Source of the DNA: a virus
DNA: 20,207 nucleotides
IMG/VR virus record: IMGVR_UViG_3300032093_001060
Location: 1 to 20,207 of that record
Strand: one strand, 5' to 3'
Within the stretch, counting starts at the first letter, position 1. Each line of letters begins with the position of its first letter. Under the pieces are notes generated by a model. The model saw only the letters and a list, made by a program, of their open reading frames with translations, was not told where the DNA came from and did not search any database. Shown here piece by piece: positions 7,426 through 15,820 of the stretch. The position numbers and the translations under genes are program-made.

Positions 7426-7755
7426 ATGAAAACAATAAAAATAGCTAATGCGGACATTCCAGTAAAATTTGGTATGTTCGTTTTAGGTACATTTTTAAGG
7501 GAGAGGAATCTTAAGCTAAGTGACCTCTCCCAACTTGGCGAAGACCTTTTATTTGCCCTTGAACTTGCCTTTGCCGGTGTGCAAGCAGGATACAAAGCAA
7601 AAGGAGAGAAATGTCCATATACCTTAGAAAAGTTTTGCGATTTGGTAGACTTGGACAAAGGAGGAATAAATAGGATAACAGAATTGATAACAAACGAGAT
7701 ATCAGTTCCTGAAGATCCTGAAAGAAAAAACGAGATAGCGGAGGCGGTGAGTTAA
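7426..7755 (+). CDS. Tail assembly chaperone, short form (gpG-like)
   Basis: The short form of the tail assembly chaperone is thought to coat the tape measure protein while the tail tube polymerises. It is 109 aa with a mixed helical composition (IANADIPVKFGMFVLGTFLRERNLKLSDL, then EDLLFALELAFAGVQAGYKAKG). It sits between tail tube and tape measure genes and carries a canonical -1 slippery heptamer near its 3' end. The position, the length and the linked overlapping frame are the basis for the call; primary sequence in this family is poorly conserved. Confidence 0.8.
   Translation: MKTIKIANADIPVKFGMFVLGTFLRERNLKLSDLSQLGEDLLFALELAFAGVQAGYKAKGEKCPYTLEKFCDLVDLDKGGINRITELITNEISVPEDPERKNEIAEAVS
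7725..7731 (+). promoter_or_regulatory. Programmed -1 frameshift slippery site A_AAA_AAC
   Basis: The heptamer AAAAAAC is phased exactly as X_XXY_YYZ in the chaperone frame (AAA 7726-7728 = K, AAC 7729-7731 = N). A shift by -1 continues at CGA (7731-7733) into the open frame that ends at 8069. Six bases downstream, GCGGAGG (7738-7744) can pair perfectly with CCTCCGC (7803-7809). This gives a 7-bp, GC-rich stem with a long loop at a spacing typical for stimulatory structures. The stem is unusually GC-rich for this AT-rich DNA. Confidence 0.8.
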
Positions 7756-8069
7756 CACTGGAGTATATCGAACGATTTTGCTTTGGAGTCTTAAGATTTC
7801 CACCTCCGCAATTTTATGAAATGACATTAAGAGAGGTTATAATAGCCATGCAAGGTTATAATAATCAATTTGAAATAGAGCAGCAATTTGAGTGGGAACG
7901 TGCCAGGTGGCAAACAACACTTTTATTAAATGTTCATACGGCAAAAGGAAAGTCGATTAAGCCAAAAGATTTAATTGAATTTCCTTGGGAGACAGATAAT
8001 GTAAAACCAATAAAACGAAGTTTAACAGAAATTGATAAATCAATTTTTGAGAAATGGGATAAAGAGTAA
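7731..8069 (+). CDS. Tail assembly chaperone frameshift extension (gpT-like)
   Basis: This is the -1 frame downstream of the slippery site. The frame is open from 7722 and encodes, after the slip, R-D-S-G-G-G-E-L-T-L-E-Y-I-E-R-F and on to WDKE. The fusion would have about 102 residues from the short form plus 112 from here, 214 in total. In lambda and HK97 the matching gpG-gpT extension links the chaperone to the tail tube protein. The first ATG in this frame is at 7821, but clearly coding-like sequence precedes it (GVLRFPPPQFYE). Frameshift expression is therefore more likely than independent initiation, which would give 82 aa. The stop lies 3 bp before the tape measure start. Confidence 0.75.
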   Translation, partial: RDSGGGELTLEYIERFCFGVLRFPPPQFYEMTLREVIIAMQGYNNQFEIEQQFEWERARWQTTLLLNVHTAKGKSIKPKDLIEFPWETDNVKPIKRSLTEIDKSIFEKWDKE

Positions 8070-8072
8070 AAT

Positions 8073-10184
8073 ATGGCAGGCGGTTCTACTTTAATGCTAA
8101 AACTTGGCATAGATGTTTCCAACCTTTCCAGAGAACTGGCCAAGGTGGAAAGTCGCATGGCTAAGTTTGGCTCACAAATGCAATCTATAGGCAGCACAAT
8201 GACGCAGTCTATTACGCTGCCATTGATTGGTGTTGGTGCGGCTTCTTTAAAGGCATTTGCTGACATGGAGAAGTTGGAGAAGGGATTAACTGCTATTATG
8301 GGTAGTAGTGAAGGAGCAAAGGAAGAGTTAGATAAATTAAGGAAAGTTGCCGAGAATCCTGGTCTTGCTTTACCTGAAGTTGTTAAAGCTTCAGCTTCTT
8401 TGCAATCAGTAGGAATGTCTGCCGATGCTGCCAGAGAAACTATTACACAGTTTGGTAATGCAGTAGCAAGGTCTGGAGGTGGTGCAGAACAGTTTAGTGG
8501 AGTTACGTTGGCATTAAGTCAGATAAGTGCAGTTGGTAAAGTTACACAAGAAGATCTTAATCAGATAAAAGAAAGGTTGCCAGAGTTTGCCAGAGTGATG
8601 AAAGAGGAATTTGGCACAGTTACTGCAGAAGGTATAAGGGCAATAGGTGTAAGTAGCGAGGAATTTATTACGCGATCCGTATCTGCCTTAAGTAAGTTGG
8701 AAAGGGCGCAAGGAGGGTTAGGGAATACGTTTGATAATTTAAAGGATAATGTAACGGCTTCTTTGGCAGAATTTGGTAAAGCAATTAATGAATCATTAAA
8801 TTTACAAGCCGTTGCAGAAAGTTTAAGCAAATATATACAAGGATTAGTAGATGGATTTAAGGCGCTTAATCCAGAGACGCAAGGCTTTATAGTTAAGGCT
8901 GCTTTGGTAGCCGCATCTATAGGTCCTATTATATTTATTGTGGGTAAATTAATAAGTACATATGGTGCTTTAGTTGGTGCTACAAAATTTGTGGTGCAAG
9001 GAATTGGTAATATAAGTAAAGCATTTACCTACTTAGCAGCTAACCCAATGATTTTAGTTGTTACTGCATCAATTGCTGCGCTTGGTGCGATTGCCTTATA
9101 TGTATATGATAATTGGCAAGCATTTACTGATAGATTTAAAAATATATGGATAAATATTAAAAATAGCGTGATGTCAGGTGTGGCATCAGTTTTAAAAAGT
9201 ATAGATAATTTACAAAAATCTCTTGGATTAAAATTATTTAATCTTGATGGATTAACTGAATATCAAAAAGAGCAAAGAATTGTTGCTACTGAATTTAAAA
9301 GTATTGGAGAAACGGTTGATAGTTTAAAAGGTAAACTTGCTTCATTGTTTACTACTGGTGCAAAAGCAAGTGGAGGTGGCGGAGGTATAACTTCACCAAC
9401 TTTACCAACTGAACCAACTGCAATTAATACAGGTGGTACAGTCGGTAAAGCAGCTACTTTACAACCTTCTACACAGCCTTTAGGTATTACAACAATGTTG
9501 CCAACATTAGATGTGTTGCCAACAAAATTAACAAGCGTTACAGCTGAAGCAGAAAGATTAAAAGAAACAATATTAGCTTTAAATGATGCTACTACAAAAT
9601 TTGTTCCTCCTATTCCTGCTATTGTAGCTTTTAAAACTGAAATAGAGTCTTTAGGATTAAAAATGAATGAATTAGGTAACGCATCAATAAATATTAATTC
9701 TGCTATATCATCAGGTATTGGACTTTTAGCAAATGAGTTTGAAAAAGGTATAGGTTCATTTAATGATTTTGCTAATGCAGTAGTTAAAGGTGGTTTAAGC
9801 ATTATAAAGTCATTGATACAACAAGGTGTTGCTGCAGCAGTAGCTAACACTTTAAAAGGGCCTGCTGGTACATTAGGTCCAGTTGGTGTAGCTATTGCAG
9901 GTGCAGCTGGAGCTTTAGCATCTGGATTATTTACTACAATAATTTCAAAAATATCTCCTCCCAAACTTGCAGAAGGCGGCTTGGCTTTTGGACCAACGAT
10001 GGCAACGGTGGGAGATAATAGAAACGCAAGGGTTGACCCTGAAGTTATAGCACCTCTTTCAAAATTAAAGGCTATGCTTGGCGATGTAGGAGGCATGGGC
10101 GGAGTGTTGGAAACAAGGATAAGTGGCAATGATTTGATTATTTTATTAAATCGTTCACAAAAGACTTTAAATAGAGTTCAATAA
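8073..10184 (+). CDS. Tail tape measure protein
   Basis: This protein sets tail length and fills the tail lumen, and it is probably ejected at infection. The 703-aa protein opens with a motif common in tape measure proteins (MLKLGIDVSNLSRELAKVESRMAKFGSQMQ), followed by SMTQSITLPLIGVG. Long helical stretches and an N-terminal tape-measure domain follow (MGSSEGAKEELDKLRKVAE... LPEVVKASASLQSVG). Hydrophobic, membrane-compatible segments lie near 271-300, 325-347 and 560-630. The C-terminal segment LAEGGLAFGPTMATVGDNRNARVDPEVIAPLSKLKAML (about 633-670, key residues E-G-G, V-G-D, P-E-V-I-A-P-L) is a recurrent tape-measure ending. A Gly/Thr/Pro-rich linker lies near 430-470. By the usual rule of about 0.15 nm per residue, the tail would be near 100 nm. 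Its stop overlaps the next start (TAATG). Confidence 0.92.
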   Translation: MAGGSTLMLKLGIDVSNLSRELAKVESRMAKFGSQMQSIGSTMTQSITLPLIGVGAASLKAFADMEKLEKGLTAIMGSSEGAKEELDKLRKVAENPGLALPEVVKASASLQSVGMSADAARETITQFGNAVARSGGGAEQFSGVTLALSQISAVGKVTQEDLNQIKERLPEFARVMKEEFGTVTAEGIRAIGVSSEEFITRSVSALSKLERAQGGLGNTFDNLKDNVTASLAEFGKAINESLNLQAVAESLSKYIQGLVDGFKALNPETQGFIVKAALVAASIGPIIFIVGKLISTYGALVGATKFVVQGIGNISKAFTYLAANPMILVVTASIAALGAIALYVYDNWQAFTDRFKNIWINIKNSVMSGVASVLKSIDNLQKSLGLKLFNLDGLTEYQKEQRIVATEFKSIGETVDSLKGKLASLFTTGAKASGGGGGITSPTLPTEPTAINTGGTVGKAATLQPSTQPLGITTMLPTLDVLPTKLTSVTAEAERLKETILALNDATTKFVPPIPAIVAFKTEIESLGLKMNELGNASININSAISSGIGLLANEFEKGIGSFNDFANAVVKGGLSIIKSLIQQGVAAAVANTLKGPAGTLGPVGVAIAGAAGALASGLFTTIISKISPPKLAEGGLAFGPTMATVGDNRNARVDPEVIAPLSKLKAMLGDVGGMGGVLETRISGNDLIILLNRSQKTLNRVQ

Positions 10185-12406
10185 TGGCGGTAAGGTATCA
10201 AACGACTGTTTACAACGAGAAGAAAAGGAAGATAACTATATCTATTAAAGATAAAGATTATTCTGGTGCAGTCGGTTCTTTTGATACTATCAATATTCAG
10301 CTTCAATATGACAGTGAAACAAGCCAAGGCATGGAGCGTTTTGCTCCTATTATCGGATCTCGATTAAGATTAAATTTAATTATAAATTCTGCAGCTTTAC
10401 AAACTTTGCTTAATGACATAGGATTTGCCGTTGAGGGTAGGTTTAGCATGGAGTTGACAAGTTATGAGGATGATAATACAACAGTACTATTTAAATGGTA
10501 TGGATATATAGTTACTGATTTAGTAGAGTTTGAAGATGTTACAACGGATATAGGATTCACTGCACAAATTGAGGCGGTTGATGGCTTAGCGTGGTTGAAA
10601 ACATTGTTGTATAAAAGTGAGGTAGGTCCTTATTTAGGTCAAGATACAGTAGTTCAGCATATTTGTAATTGTTTAAATCAACTGGATTTCGTACAGGAGA
10701 ATTTAGTAGCAAATAACTTGCCAATACTACACACTGTATTTAATTGGCATGAAAATAGTATAACTTATTCAGCAAATAATGACTTTGCACTGCGCACAGT
10801 TATAAGTCACAGAGCCTTTTATCACAGAGATACAAAGAATAATTATACCTATCAAAGTTGCTACGATGTATTGAAAAAAATATGCCAGACATTTGGAGCA
10901 AGGCTTTTATTTAGTGGAAATCAATATTGGTTTATTCAAGTTAACGAATATCTTAATCCAAAGAATCATAGATATTTTAAATATAATGGTTTTGGCATTC
11001 AGAGTAGTGGTACATTTAATTTAGATTTTACTACTTTAAATCGGCAAACTGATTTAGCCAATAGTAAATTAATGCGTTTAAGCGGTGGCAGATGGTCATA
11101 TTATCCTCCGTTAAAAAATGCAGTTATACGCTATAACTATTTTGGAAAACAAAATTTACTTGCCGGGAAAGAATATACCTACGCTACAAATGCGACACCT
11201 GAGCAAGTTATCACTCCCACATTGGATAGCACAAATGTAGAGGCAAGGTTAAGTTATACAGGCATTTTAAATTTTTACGCTGCGGTAATTTCTCCTGCTA
11301 CTTTTGAGCCTTATCAATTTGTATTTGCTATTAAATTAGCATCTATAATTAATTCATTTCCTTTACAGGGTTTTGCATCTGCTAATTGGACATTGGGCAG
11401 TGGTTGGTTAATTGCTGATGGCATATTGGAGGGAACATTGGCTGCGACAGAAGCTTATTATACTACTTTTAGCGTTACTGCTAATAGAAAATATTACGTT
11501 AATATAAAAGTAAAATTAGATAATACTGGAGAGTTAAGGCTACGTTTAGGAGGAGTTACAAAAACAATAACTGAAAGTGGAGATTATGAATATATCATAG
11601 AATCAATAAACACAAATACATTAAAATTAGATTCTATATCTACTCCTAATTTTACTGGTAAAATAACATCCTTACAAGTAAAACAAGAAAATAAATATTT
11701 AAAAAGAAATGTCAATTATACAACTGGTTTTAATTTTCAGTTAGATGCTGCCAGTTGGGAGACATCAGCAGCAGAATATGAATTTAATGTAGAAACTGTA
11801 TTTGCTGATAATGCTTTTGTAGTTAATAAAACAATATCATTTGATACTTTAGATATTCCTGAGACTGCTGAATATGTTTGGTCAATGCGTTTAAAGGAGA
11901 TGCGCAATGAGGCAGGAACAAATATTATAAGCAATTACGCACTTTCATATACTATTAATAATAATTATTTAGAATTTCTTCCGGATGGCACTATTGGCGG
12001 ACAAGCAGATATAAAAGAATACGGATCAGATAACGATGAAAAATCTTCTGTAGTATTTGATTTAGATACATACTTAGGCGATGGAATATCCGCAACAACA
12101 AATGGCGCTTTAAAAGTTAAAGAAGACGCTGGTACATTTAAGCTAAGTAATACCTGGGATGTTTCCTCCGGGCAAGGCTTTAACAAAGTGACGCAGCTTC
12201 TTGTGAATGAAGTAATAAAAGGACAGTTAAGACCTTTACCAAGAATGATAGATATGCCATTTCAAAATTTAAGCATAGATGATGTTTATTTACCTCACAA
12301 AGTAATTGAATACTCATCCGGATATTATGTATTTGAGCGTGGTTTATACGACTTAAACACAGATATTTGGAGAGGTGATTACTTTAAAATAGATGAGCAT
12401 GCCTAG
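10184..12406 (+). CDS. Large tail-tip / baseplate protein
   Basis: This 740-aa protein follows the tape measure gene, where distal tail and hub proteins are encoded. Residues 1-150 are beta-rich (VYNEKKRKITISIKDKDYSG, RFSMELTSYEDDNTTVLFKWYGYIVTD). Next comes a helical part, HICNCLNQLDFVQENL, and SCYDVLKKICQTFGARLLFSGNQYWFIQV near 222-250, which resembles the hub-type fold of tail proteins. Residues ~393-505 form a distinct insert (ANWTLGSGWLIADGILEG ... YYVNIKVKLDNTGELRLRLGG) with the look of a carbohydrate-binding beta sandwich. The last ~200 residues return to tail-type sequence. I cannot assign it to a named family such as Dit or Tal, so the role as tail hub/baseplate is inferred from position. 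It overlaps its neighbours at both ends (1 bp and 14 bp). Confidence 0.7.
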   Translation: MAVRYQTTVYNEKKRKITISIKDKDYSGAVGSFDTINIQLQYDSETSQGMERFAPIIGSRLRLNLIINSAALQTLLNDIGFAVEGRFSMELTSYEDDNTTVLFKWYGYIVTDLVEFEDVTTDIGFTAQIEAVDGLAWLKTLLYKSEVGPYLGQDTVVQHICNCLNQLDFVQENLVANNLPILHTVFNWHENSITYSANNDFALRTVISHRAFYHRDTKNNYTYQSCYDVLKKICQTFGARLLFSGNQYWFIQVNEYLNPKNHRYFKYNGFGIQSSGTFNLDFTTLNRQTDLANSKLMRLSGGRWSYYPPLKNAVIRYNYFGKQNLLAGKEYTYATNATPEQVITPTLDSTNVEARLSYTGILNFYAAVISPATFEPYQFVFAIKLASIINSFPLQGFASANWTLGSGWLIADGILEGTLAATEAYYTTFSVTANRKYYVNIKVKLDNTGELRLRLGGVTKTITESGDYEYIIESINTNTLKLDSISTPNFTGKITSLQVKQENKYLKRNVNYTTGFNFQLDAASWETSAAEYEFNVETVFADNAFVVNKTISFDTLDIPETAEYVWSMRLKEMRNEAGTNIISNYALSYTINNNYLEFLPDGTIGGQADIKEYGSDNDEKSSVVFDLDTYLGDGISATTNGALKVKEDAGTFKLSNTWDVSSGQGFNKVTQLLVNEVIKGQLRPLPRMIDMPFQNLSIDDVYLPHKVIEYSSGYYVFERGLYDLNTDIWRGDYFKIDEHA

Positions 12407-12770
12407 TTATACAGAAAGAACAGTTTTATCGAAACCTCGCGACTTTGCAGAAGTTGCTAATAACGCAGGAAGTGGCGGAGTAGTTAATAATAATGTTAAT
12501 GAAAGCATTACCAATGTAACTGTAACAGGTTCTTTAATTTCTATATTTTCAGAGGAATTTATTGCAGTTAATTCCAATGTTTTAACGTACACTAAAAACG
12601 ATGGAGTTTTGCCAACCACAAATACAGATGCATCTATCCAAGTTTATCAAAATGGGCAGAAATTAATTGCATCTCAATATACCATTACTCAACCAAGCAC
12701 AATTACAATAGATAGTAATACGCATTACGATGGTTCAAATTATATAATTTTTGCAATAATTATAAACTAA
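12393..12770 (+). CDS. Small tail-associated protein
   Basis: This 125-aa protein has no clear family. It begins with a polar segment and a G-S-G-G-V-V-N-N-N-V linker (26-35), then becomes beta-rich (ITNVTVTGSLISIFS, TNTDASIQVYQNGQKLIASQYTI, IIFAIIIN), like short accessory tail or fibre-attachment proteins. The start overlaps the previous gene by 14 bp, and a second ATG at 12399 is possible. An AGAGGTGA stretch at 12371-12378 is one of the few Shine-Dalgarno-like elements in the window, though its spacing to either ATG is long. The stop overlaps the fibre-gene start as TAATG. Confidence 0.65.
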   Translation: MSMPSYTERTVLSKPRDFAEVANNAGSGGVVNNNVNESITNVTVTGSLISIFSEEFIAVNSNVLTYTKNDGVLPTTNTDASIQVYQNGQKLIASQYTITQPSTITIDSNTHYDGSNYIIFAIIIN

Positions 12771-15025
12771 TGGAAATACAAGCACCTAAGAAAGAAAGAA
12801 AGATTTTAAAATCTATTGGTCGCATTGCTGGTGTTTTAGCGCAAGAACTTGTACTTGGTTTAGGAAGAAAATACATAGGTAAAATGATAAACAAAATTAA
12901 GATTCCAAAGAAAAGAGAAACGCTATCCTTTCTCATCCTCCTTTCCTGCACCTTTGCCTTTGCCCAGTATCCAGCGACAGGCAATAAACAAAGATTGGGT
13001 TATCAAACAACTGGAGATGGATTGGTTTTTAGAGGAAGGTCAAGCGATACAACAGCATTAAAACCTTCTACTATTAATAATGCTTACCATTTATTTGATA
13101 CAGTAAACAATGTCTTATTTAGTTACATTAAGACTAAAGGAGGATGGAAGTTTAATAATTCAGACACGGTAATTATTCAAGGTGCAACAATGCCATTTGA
13201 TTCTATTACCTTTAATACGGCAAAGGATGGCACAGTAGGAGTGGGTGAAGTAGAATACAATGATTCGCAAGGCTCTTTGATTCAAGGCTTAAAAGGTGGC
13301 AATGTGACCAATGTAATAGGGCAGCAACTACATCAAAGAGTAAGCAATGTTACTGGCTCAACATTATCTAAGGGTACTGCGGTTTATTTGTCAGGTAGCC
13401 AGGGAAACAGAATAACGGCAGCCAAGGCACTTGCAACAAGCGATCCAACATCGGCAAATACATTTGGTATAGTGGCTGAAAGCATAGCAGACAATGCAAG
13501 TGGCTATGTTATTACAGAAGGATTAATTACCGGAATAAACACATCAGGATTAACAGAAGATTCTGCGGTTTACTTATCTCCAACAGTTGCAGGAGGATTA
13601 ACATCAACCAAGCCACAAGCACCTAATCATAATGTTTATATTGGTGTTTGTGTTAAGAGTAATGCTGGTTCTGGTGAATTGTTCGTCAAAATAAAAAATG
13701 GCTTAGAATTAGATGAATTGCATGATGTGTTAATTACATCGCCTGCAAGTAATGCAAGTTTGTATTATAAAAGTAGTGAAGGTATTTGGCGAGACACAAC
13801 TGCAGCACTTTTGGTAAGTGACACAGCTACCATGCTTACAAATTATTTAAGGTCAGGTGTTGCAGCTTCGACATATCAAACAAAGTTAAATGGCACTGGT
13901 TTTGTAAAAGCAAGCGGTACAACCATAACTTATGATAATTCAACTTATCTTACATCCTCAACTGGTGTTACCACTTTTTCAGCAGGTACTACTGGCTTTA
14001 CACCATCCTCTGCTACATCTGGCGCAGTGACATTGGCTGGCACATTAGCAATTGCCAACGGAGGCACAGGTGCTACATCAGCCTCTGCTGCAAGGACTGC
14101 TTTAGGTGCAACGGTTCGAGGTGCAAATACTTTTACTTTAACAGATATAGGAGCAATTTCATTTTTAAGATACAATGCAGATAATACGGTTAGCCAAAGG
14201 GCAGCCGATGGAATGCGTAGTGATTTGGGAGGTACAACAATAGGCCAATCAATGTTTACATTAACCAATCCTTCTGCTATTACTTTCCCAAGGTTTAACG
14301 CTGATAATACGGTGAGCGCATTAAGTGCTACAGATTTCAGAACTGCTATTGGCGCAGGGACAGGTAATGGAAATGGTACTGTTACAAGCGTTACAGGAAC
14401 TTTACCTATTTCATCAAGTGGAGGAACTACACCAAATATAACTATTGCTAATGCTTCAACTACTGCATCTGGTGTAGTTACTACATCAACTCAAAGTATG
14501 GCAGGAAATAAAACATTTACGGGAGATTTGGCAACAAGTGGAGCATTTAGCGCAACAGGTTTTAGCACATTAACAGGCGGTGCAAGTGTAGGTACAATGG
14601 CCACAACATCTTCATTAACTCATGTTCTTGGTGTAAATAGTAGTAATACAATAGGTGAAATATCCATAGGTAGCGGATTAAGTTTAACAAGTGGTTCTTT
14701 ATCGGTTACAAGAGGTGATAATGGTTATTTATCATCAACATCCACAACAATATCACTAATAAGTGATTACGGTTTAATTGAGCAATTATATTTAAAAATA
14801 AATCAAAGTTCTACGGTTACAATTACATTACCAACTGCAAGTTTAAATACAGGTATGGCGATTACTATAAAAAATATAGGAAATGGTGCAGTTAATTCAA
14901 ATGCAAATAATATTGAACCTTTAAATAGTTCAACATTAGATGCAATAATATTAACATCTGGTGGAGGTAAATTTACTACTCTTGTAAGCGATGGTTCTAA
15001 CTGGTTAAAAATGGCTGGAAATTAA
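12770..15025 (+). CDS. Tail-fibre-like protein with internal signal-peptide-like segment
   Basis: This 751-aa protein is probably a receptor-binding fibre or tip protein. Residues 1-45 are basic and amphipathic. Residues 47-66 (KKRETLSFLILLSCTFAFAQ) have the charged, hydrophobic and AFA-Q parts of a Sec signal peptide. From residue 67 on it is a Ser/Thr/Gly-rich beta chain typical of phage fibres. It has GNVTNVIGQQLHQRVSNVTG near 174-193, two 41-aa tandem repeats (445-526), and a C-terminal domain ending LVSDGSNWLKMAGN, a common fibre end. If translation began at the internal ATG at 12884 (residue 39), the product would be a 713-aa protein with an N-terminal signal of ordinary length. The overlap with the upstream stop (TAATG) favours 12770. 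Confidence 0.75.
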   Translation: MEIQAPKKERKILKSIGRIAGVLAQELVLGLGRKYIGKMINKIKIPKKRETLSFLILLSCTFAFAQYPATGNKQRLGYQTTGDGLVFRGRSSDTTALKPSTINNAYHLFDTVNNVLFSYIKTKGGWKFNNSDTVIIQGATMPFDSITFNTAKDGTVGVGEVEYNDSQGSLIQGLKGGNVTNVIGQQLHQRVSNVTGSTLSKGTAVYLSGSQGNRITAAKALATSDPTSANTFGIVAESIADNASGYVITEGLITGINTSGLTEDSAVYLSPTVAGGLTSTKPQAPNHNVYIGVCVKSNAGSGELFVKIKNGLELDELHDVLITSPASNASLYYKSSEGIWRDTTAALLVSDTATMLTNYLRSGVAASTYQTKLNGTGFVKASGTTITYDNSTYLTSSTGVTTFSAGTTGFTPSSATSGAVTLAGTLAIANGGTGATSASAARTALGATVRGANTFTLTDIGAISFLRYNADNTVSQRAADGMRSDLGGTTIGQSMFTLTNPSAITFPRFNADNTVSALSATDFRTAIGAGTGNGNGTVTSVTGTLPISSSGGTTPNITIANASTTASGVVTTSTQSMAGNKTFTGDLATSGAFSATGFSTLTGGASVGTMATTSSLTHVLGVNSSNTIGEISIGSGLSLTSGSLSVTRGDNGYLSSTSTTISLISDYGLIEQLYLKINQSSTVTITLPTASLNTGMAITIKNIGNGAVNSNANNIEPLNSSTLDAIILTSGGGKFTTLVSDGSNWLKMAGN
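14102..14347 (+). repeat. Two tandem 123-nt (41-aa) repeats in the fibre gene
   Basis: Unit 1 (14102-14224) and unit 2 (14225-14347) both encode LG-x-T-x-x-x-x-x-x-F-T-L-T-x-x-x-A-I-[S/T]-F-x-R-[Y/F]-NADNTVS followed by A-x-x-R. A partial third match begins with IGAGTG. The same 'ADNTVSxLSAxxFRTAIGA' type repeat is frequent in fibre proteins and probably forms a trimeric beta shaft. Confidence 0.8.
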
Positions 15026-15036
15026 ATAGTATAAAT

Positions 15037-15441
15037 ATGAAATCAATAATTTACAACCTTTTAAAACTTGGTTATGACGGTATAGTTTATTCTATTTGTT
15101 GTGGAGTAATTTTCTCGTTTTTTCTGCCTATCCAACATTTTTTGAGTTTTACAATTTTTGTAGTTTTTTCAGATACAATTACAGGTATTCTTGCGGCAAA
15201 AAAAAGGAATGAAAAAATAACAAGTAAAGGCTTATATCGTACTTCACAAAAGATTGTTGTTTATTTTGTGGGTATCATGATTTTTCACGGTGCTAGTGTT
15301 ACTTTTGGGTTACCTTCGCAAATAGTATATAGTGTTAGTTTCTTAATTTCATTCACTGAGTTATATAGTATTTCGGAGAATATAAAATCAATAACTGGAG
15401 CAAACATTGGTACAATTATTCTTAGATTTTTCAGACGTTAA
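15037..15441 (+). CDS. Phage holin (Phage_holin_4-like)
   Basis: Holins open the inner membrane so the endolysin can reach the peptidoglycan. This 134-aa protein has several membrane segments: about 13-45 (GIVYSICCGVIFSFFLPIQHFLSFTIFVVFSDTITGILAAKK), about 74-92 (VVYFVGIMIFHGASVTFGL) and about 97-112 (VYSVSFLISFTELYSI). The pattern F-x-D-T-x-T-G-I-L-A-A-x-K followed by TSKGLYRTSQKI is typical of the Phage_holin_4 / TcdE-like holins (D-x-x-T-G-x-x-x-A). The sequence S-E-N-I-x-x-x-x-G near the C terminus also fits. An amidase gene lies 1.2 kb downstream. The start follows the fibre gene by 11 bp and has an A/T-rich leader without a Shine-Dalgarno site. Confidence 0.85.
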   Translation: MKSIIYNLLKLGYDGIVYSICCGVIFSFFLPIQHFLSFTIFVVFSDTITGILAAKKRNEKITSKGLYRTSQKIVVYFVGIMIFHGASVTFGLPSQIVYSVSFLISFTELYSISENIKSITGANIGTIILRFFRR

Positions 15442-15452
15442 AAACAAATAAA

Positions 15453-15749
15453 ATGATTGAAACAAATTTAAAAAGTGCGTTAAAAAACGCAGACACAGTT
15501 AAATCACCCATAGGTGATATTGCTTGTTACTCACTTAATTTTGCAGAGCTAGCAGGAGAGGTGAATATTTTTATGGAAAACAACAAAATTAAATTCACGT
15601 GGCGTGAATACATCCAACTTGCTCAAATCATTTGGGACAAAATCAAAGAGACAAGCAAAGAATGTGCTGGCAAAGAGATAGAGGTAAAATTACCTCCTAA
15701 ATTATCGCTCGTAGCTGCATGTTTTTCGCTTATCGGCTTTAAATTATAG
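15453..15749 (+). CDS. Unknown 98-aa protein in the lysis region
   Basis: I do not recognise a family. The protein is mixed in character: MIETNLKSALKNADTVKSPIGDIACYS at the start, a helical middle (WREYIQLAQIIWDKIKETSKECAG), and a short hydrophobic end (LSLVAACFSLIGFKL). The last segment is too short for a confident transmembrane helix. It starts 11 bp after the holin stop and ends before a strong hairpin, so it is the last gene of that transcription segment. A holin regulator or other lysis accessory would be reasonable, but this is only from position. Confidence 0.6.
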   Translation: MIETNLKSALKNADTVKSPIGDIACYSLNFAELAGEVNIFMENNKIKFTWREYIQLAQIIWDKIKETSKECAGKEIEVKLPPKLSLVAACFSLIGFKL

Positions 15750-15779
15750 GCGCAGAAAGATTCGCTACCTTAGTGCCGA

Positions 15780-15807
15780 GGGGATAGGATGTATTCTTAT
15801 CCCCTTT
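15780..15807 (+). terminator. Intrinsic-terminator-like hairpin
   Basis: GGGGATAGGA (15780-15789) pairs with TTCTTATCCCC (15795-15804, one G-T pair) to give a 10-bp stem with the 5-nt loop TGTAT, followed by TTT AAA. The T tract is short. It separates the holin and 98-aa genes from the phosphoesterase-amidase pair and may tune their relative expression. Confidence 0.6.
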
Positions 15808-15820
15808 AAAATAAACAAAC

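Noticed and set aside
9263-10129. Open frame of 288 aa on the minus strand
   Set aside because: It lies fully inside the tape measure gene, has a biased Pro/Ala/Val/Asn composition and no recognisable motif; it results from codon bias of the true gene.
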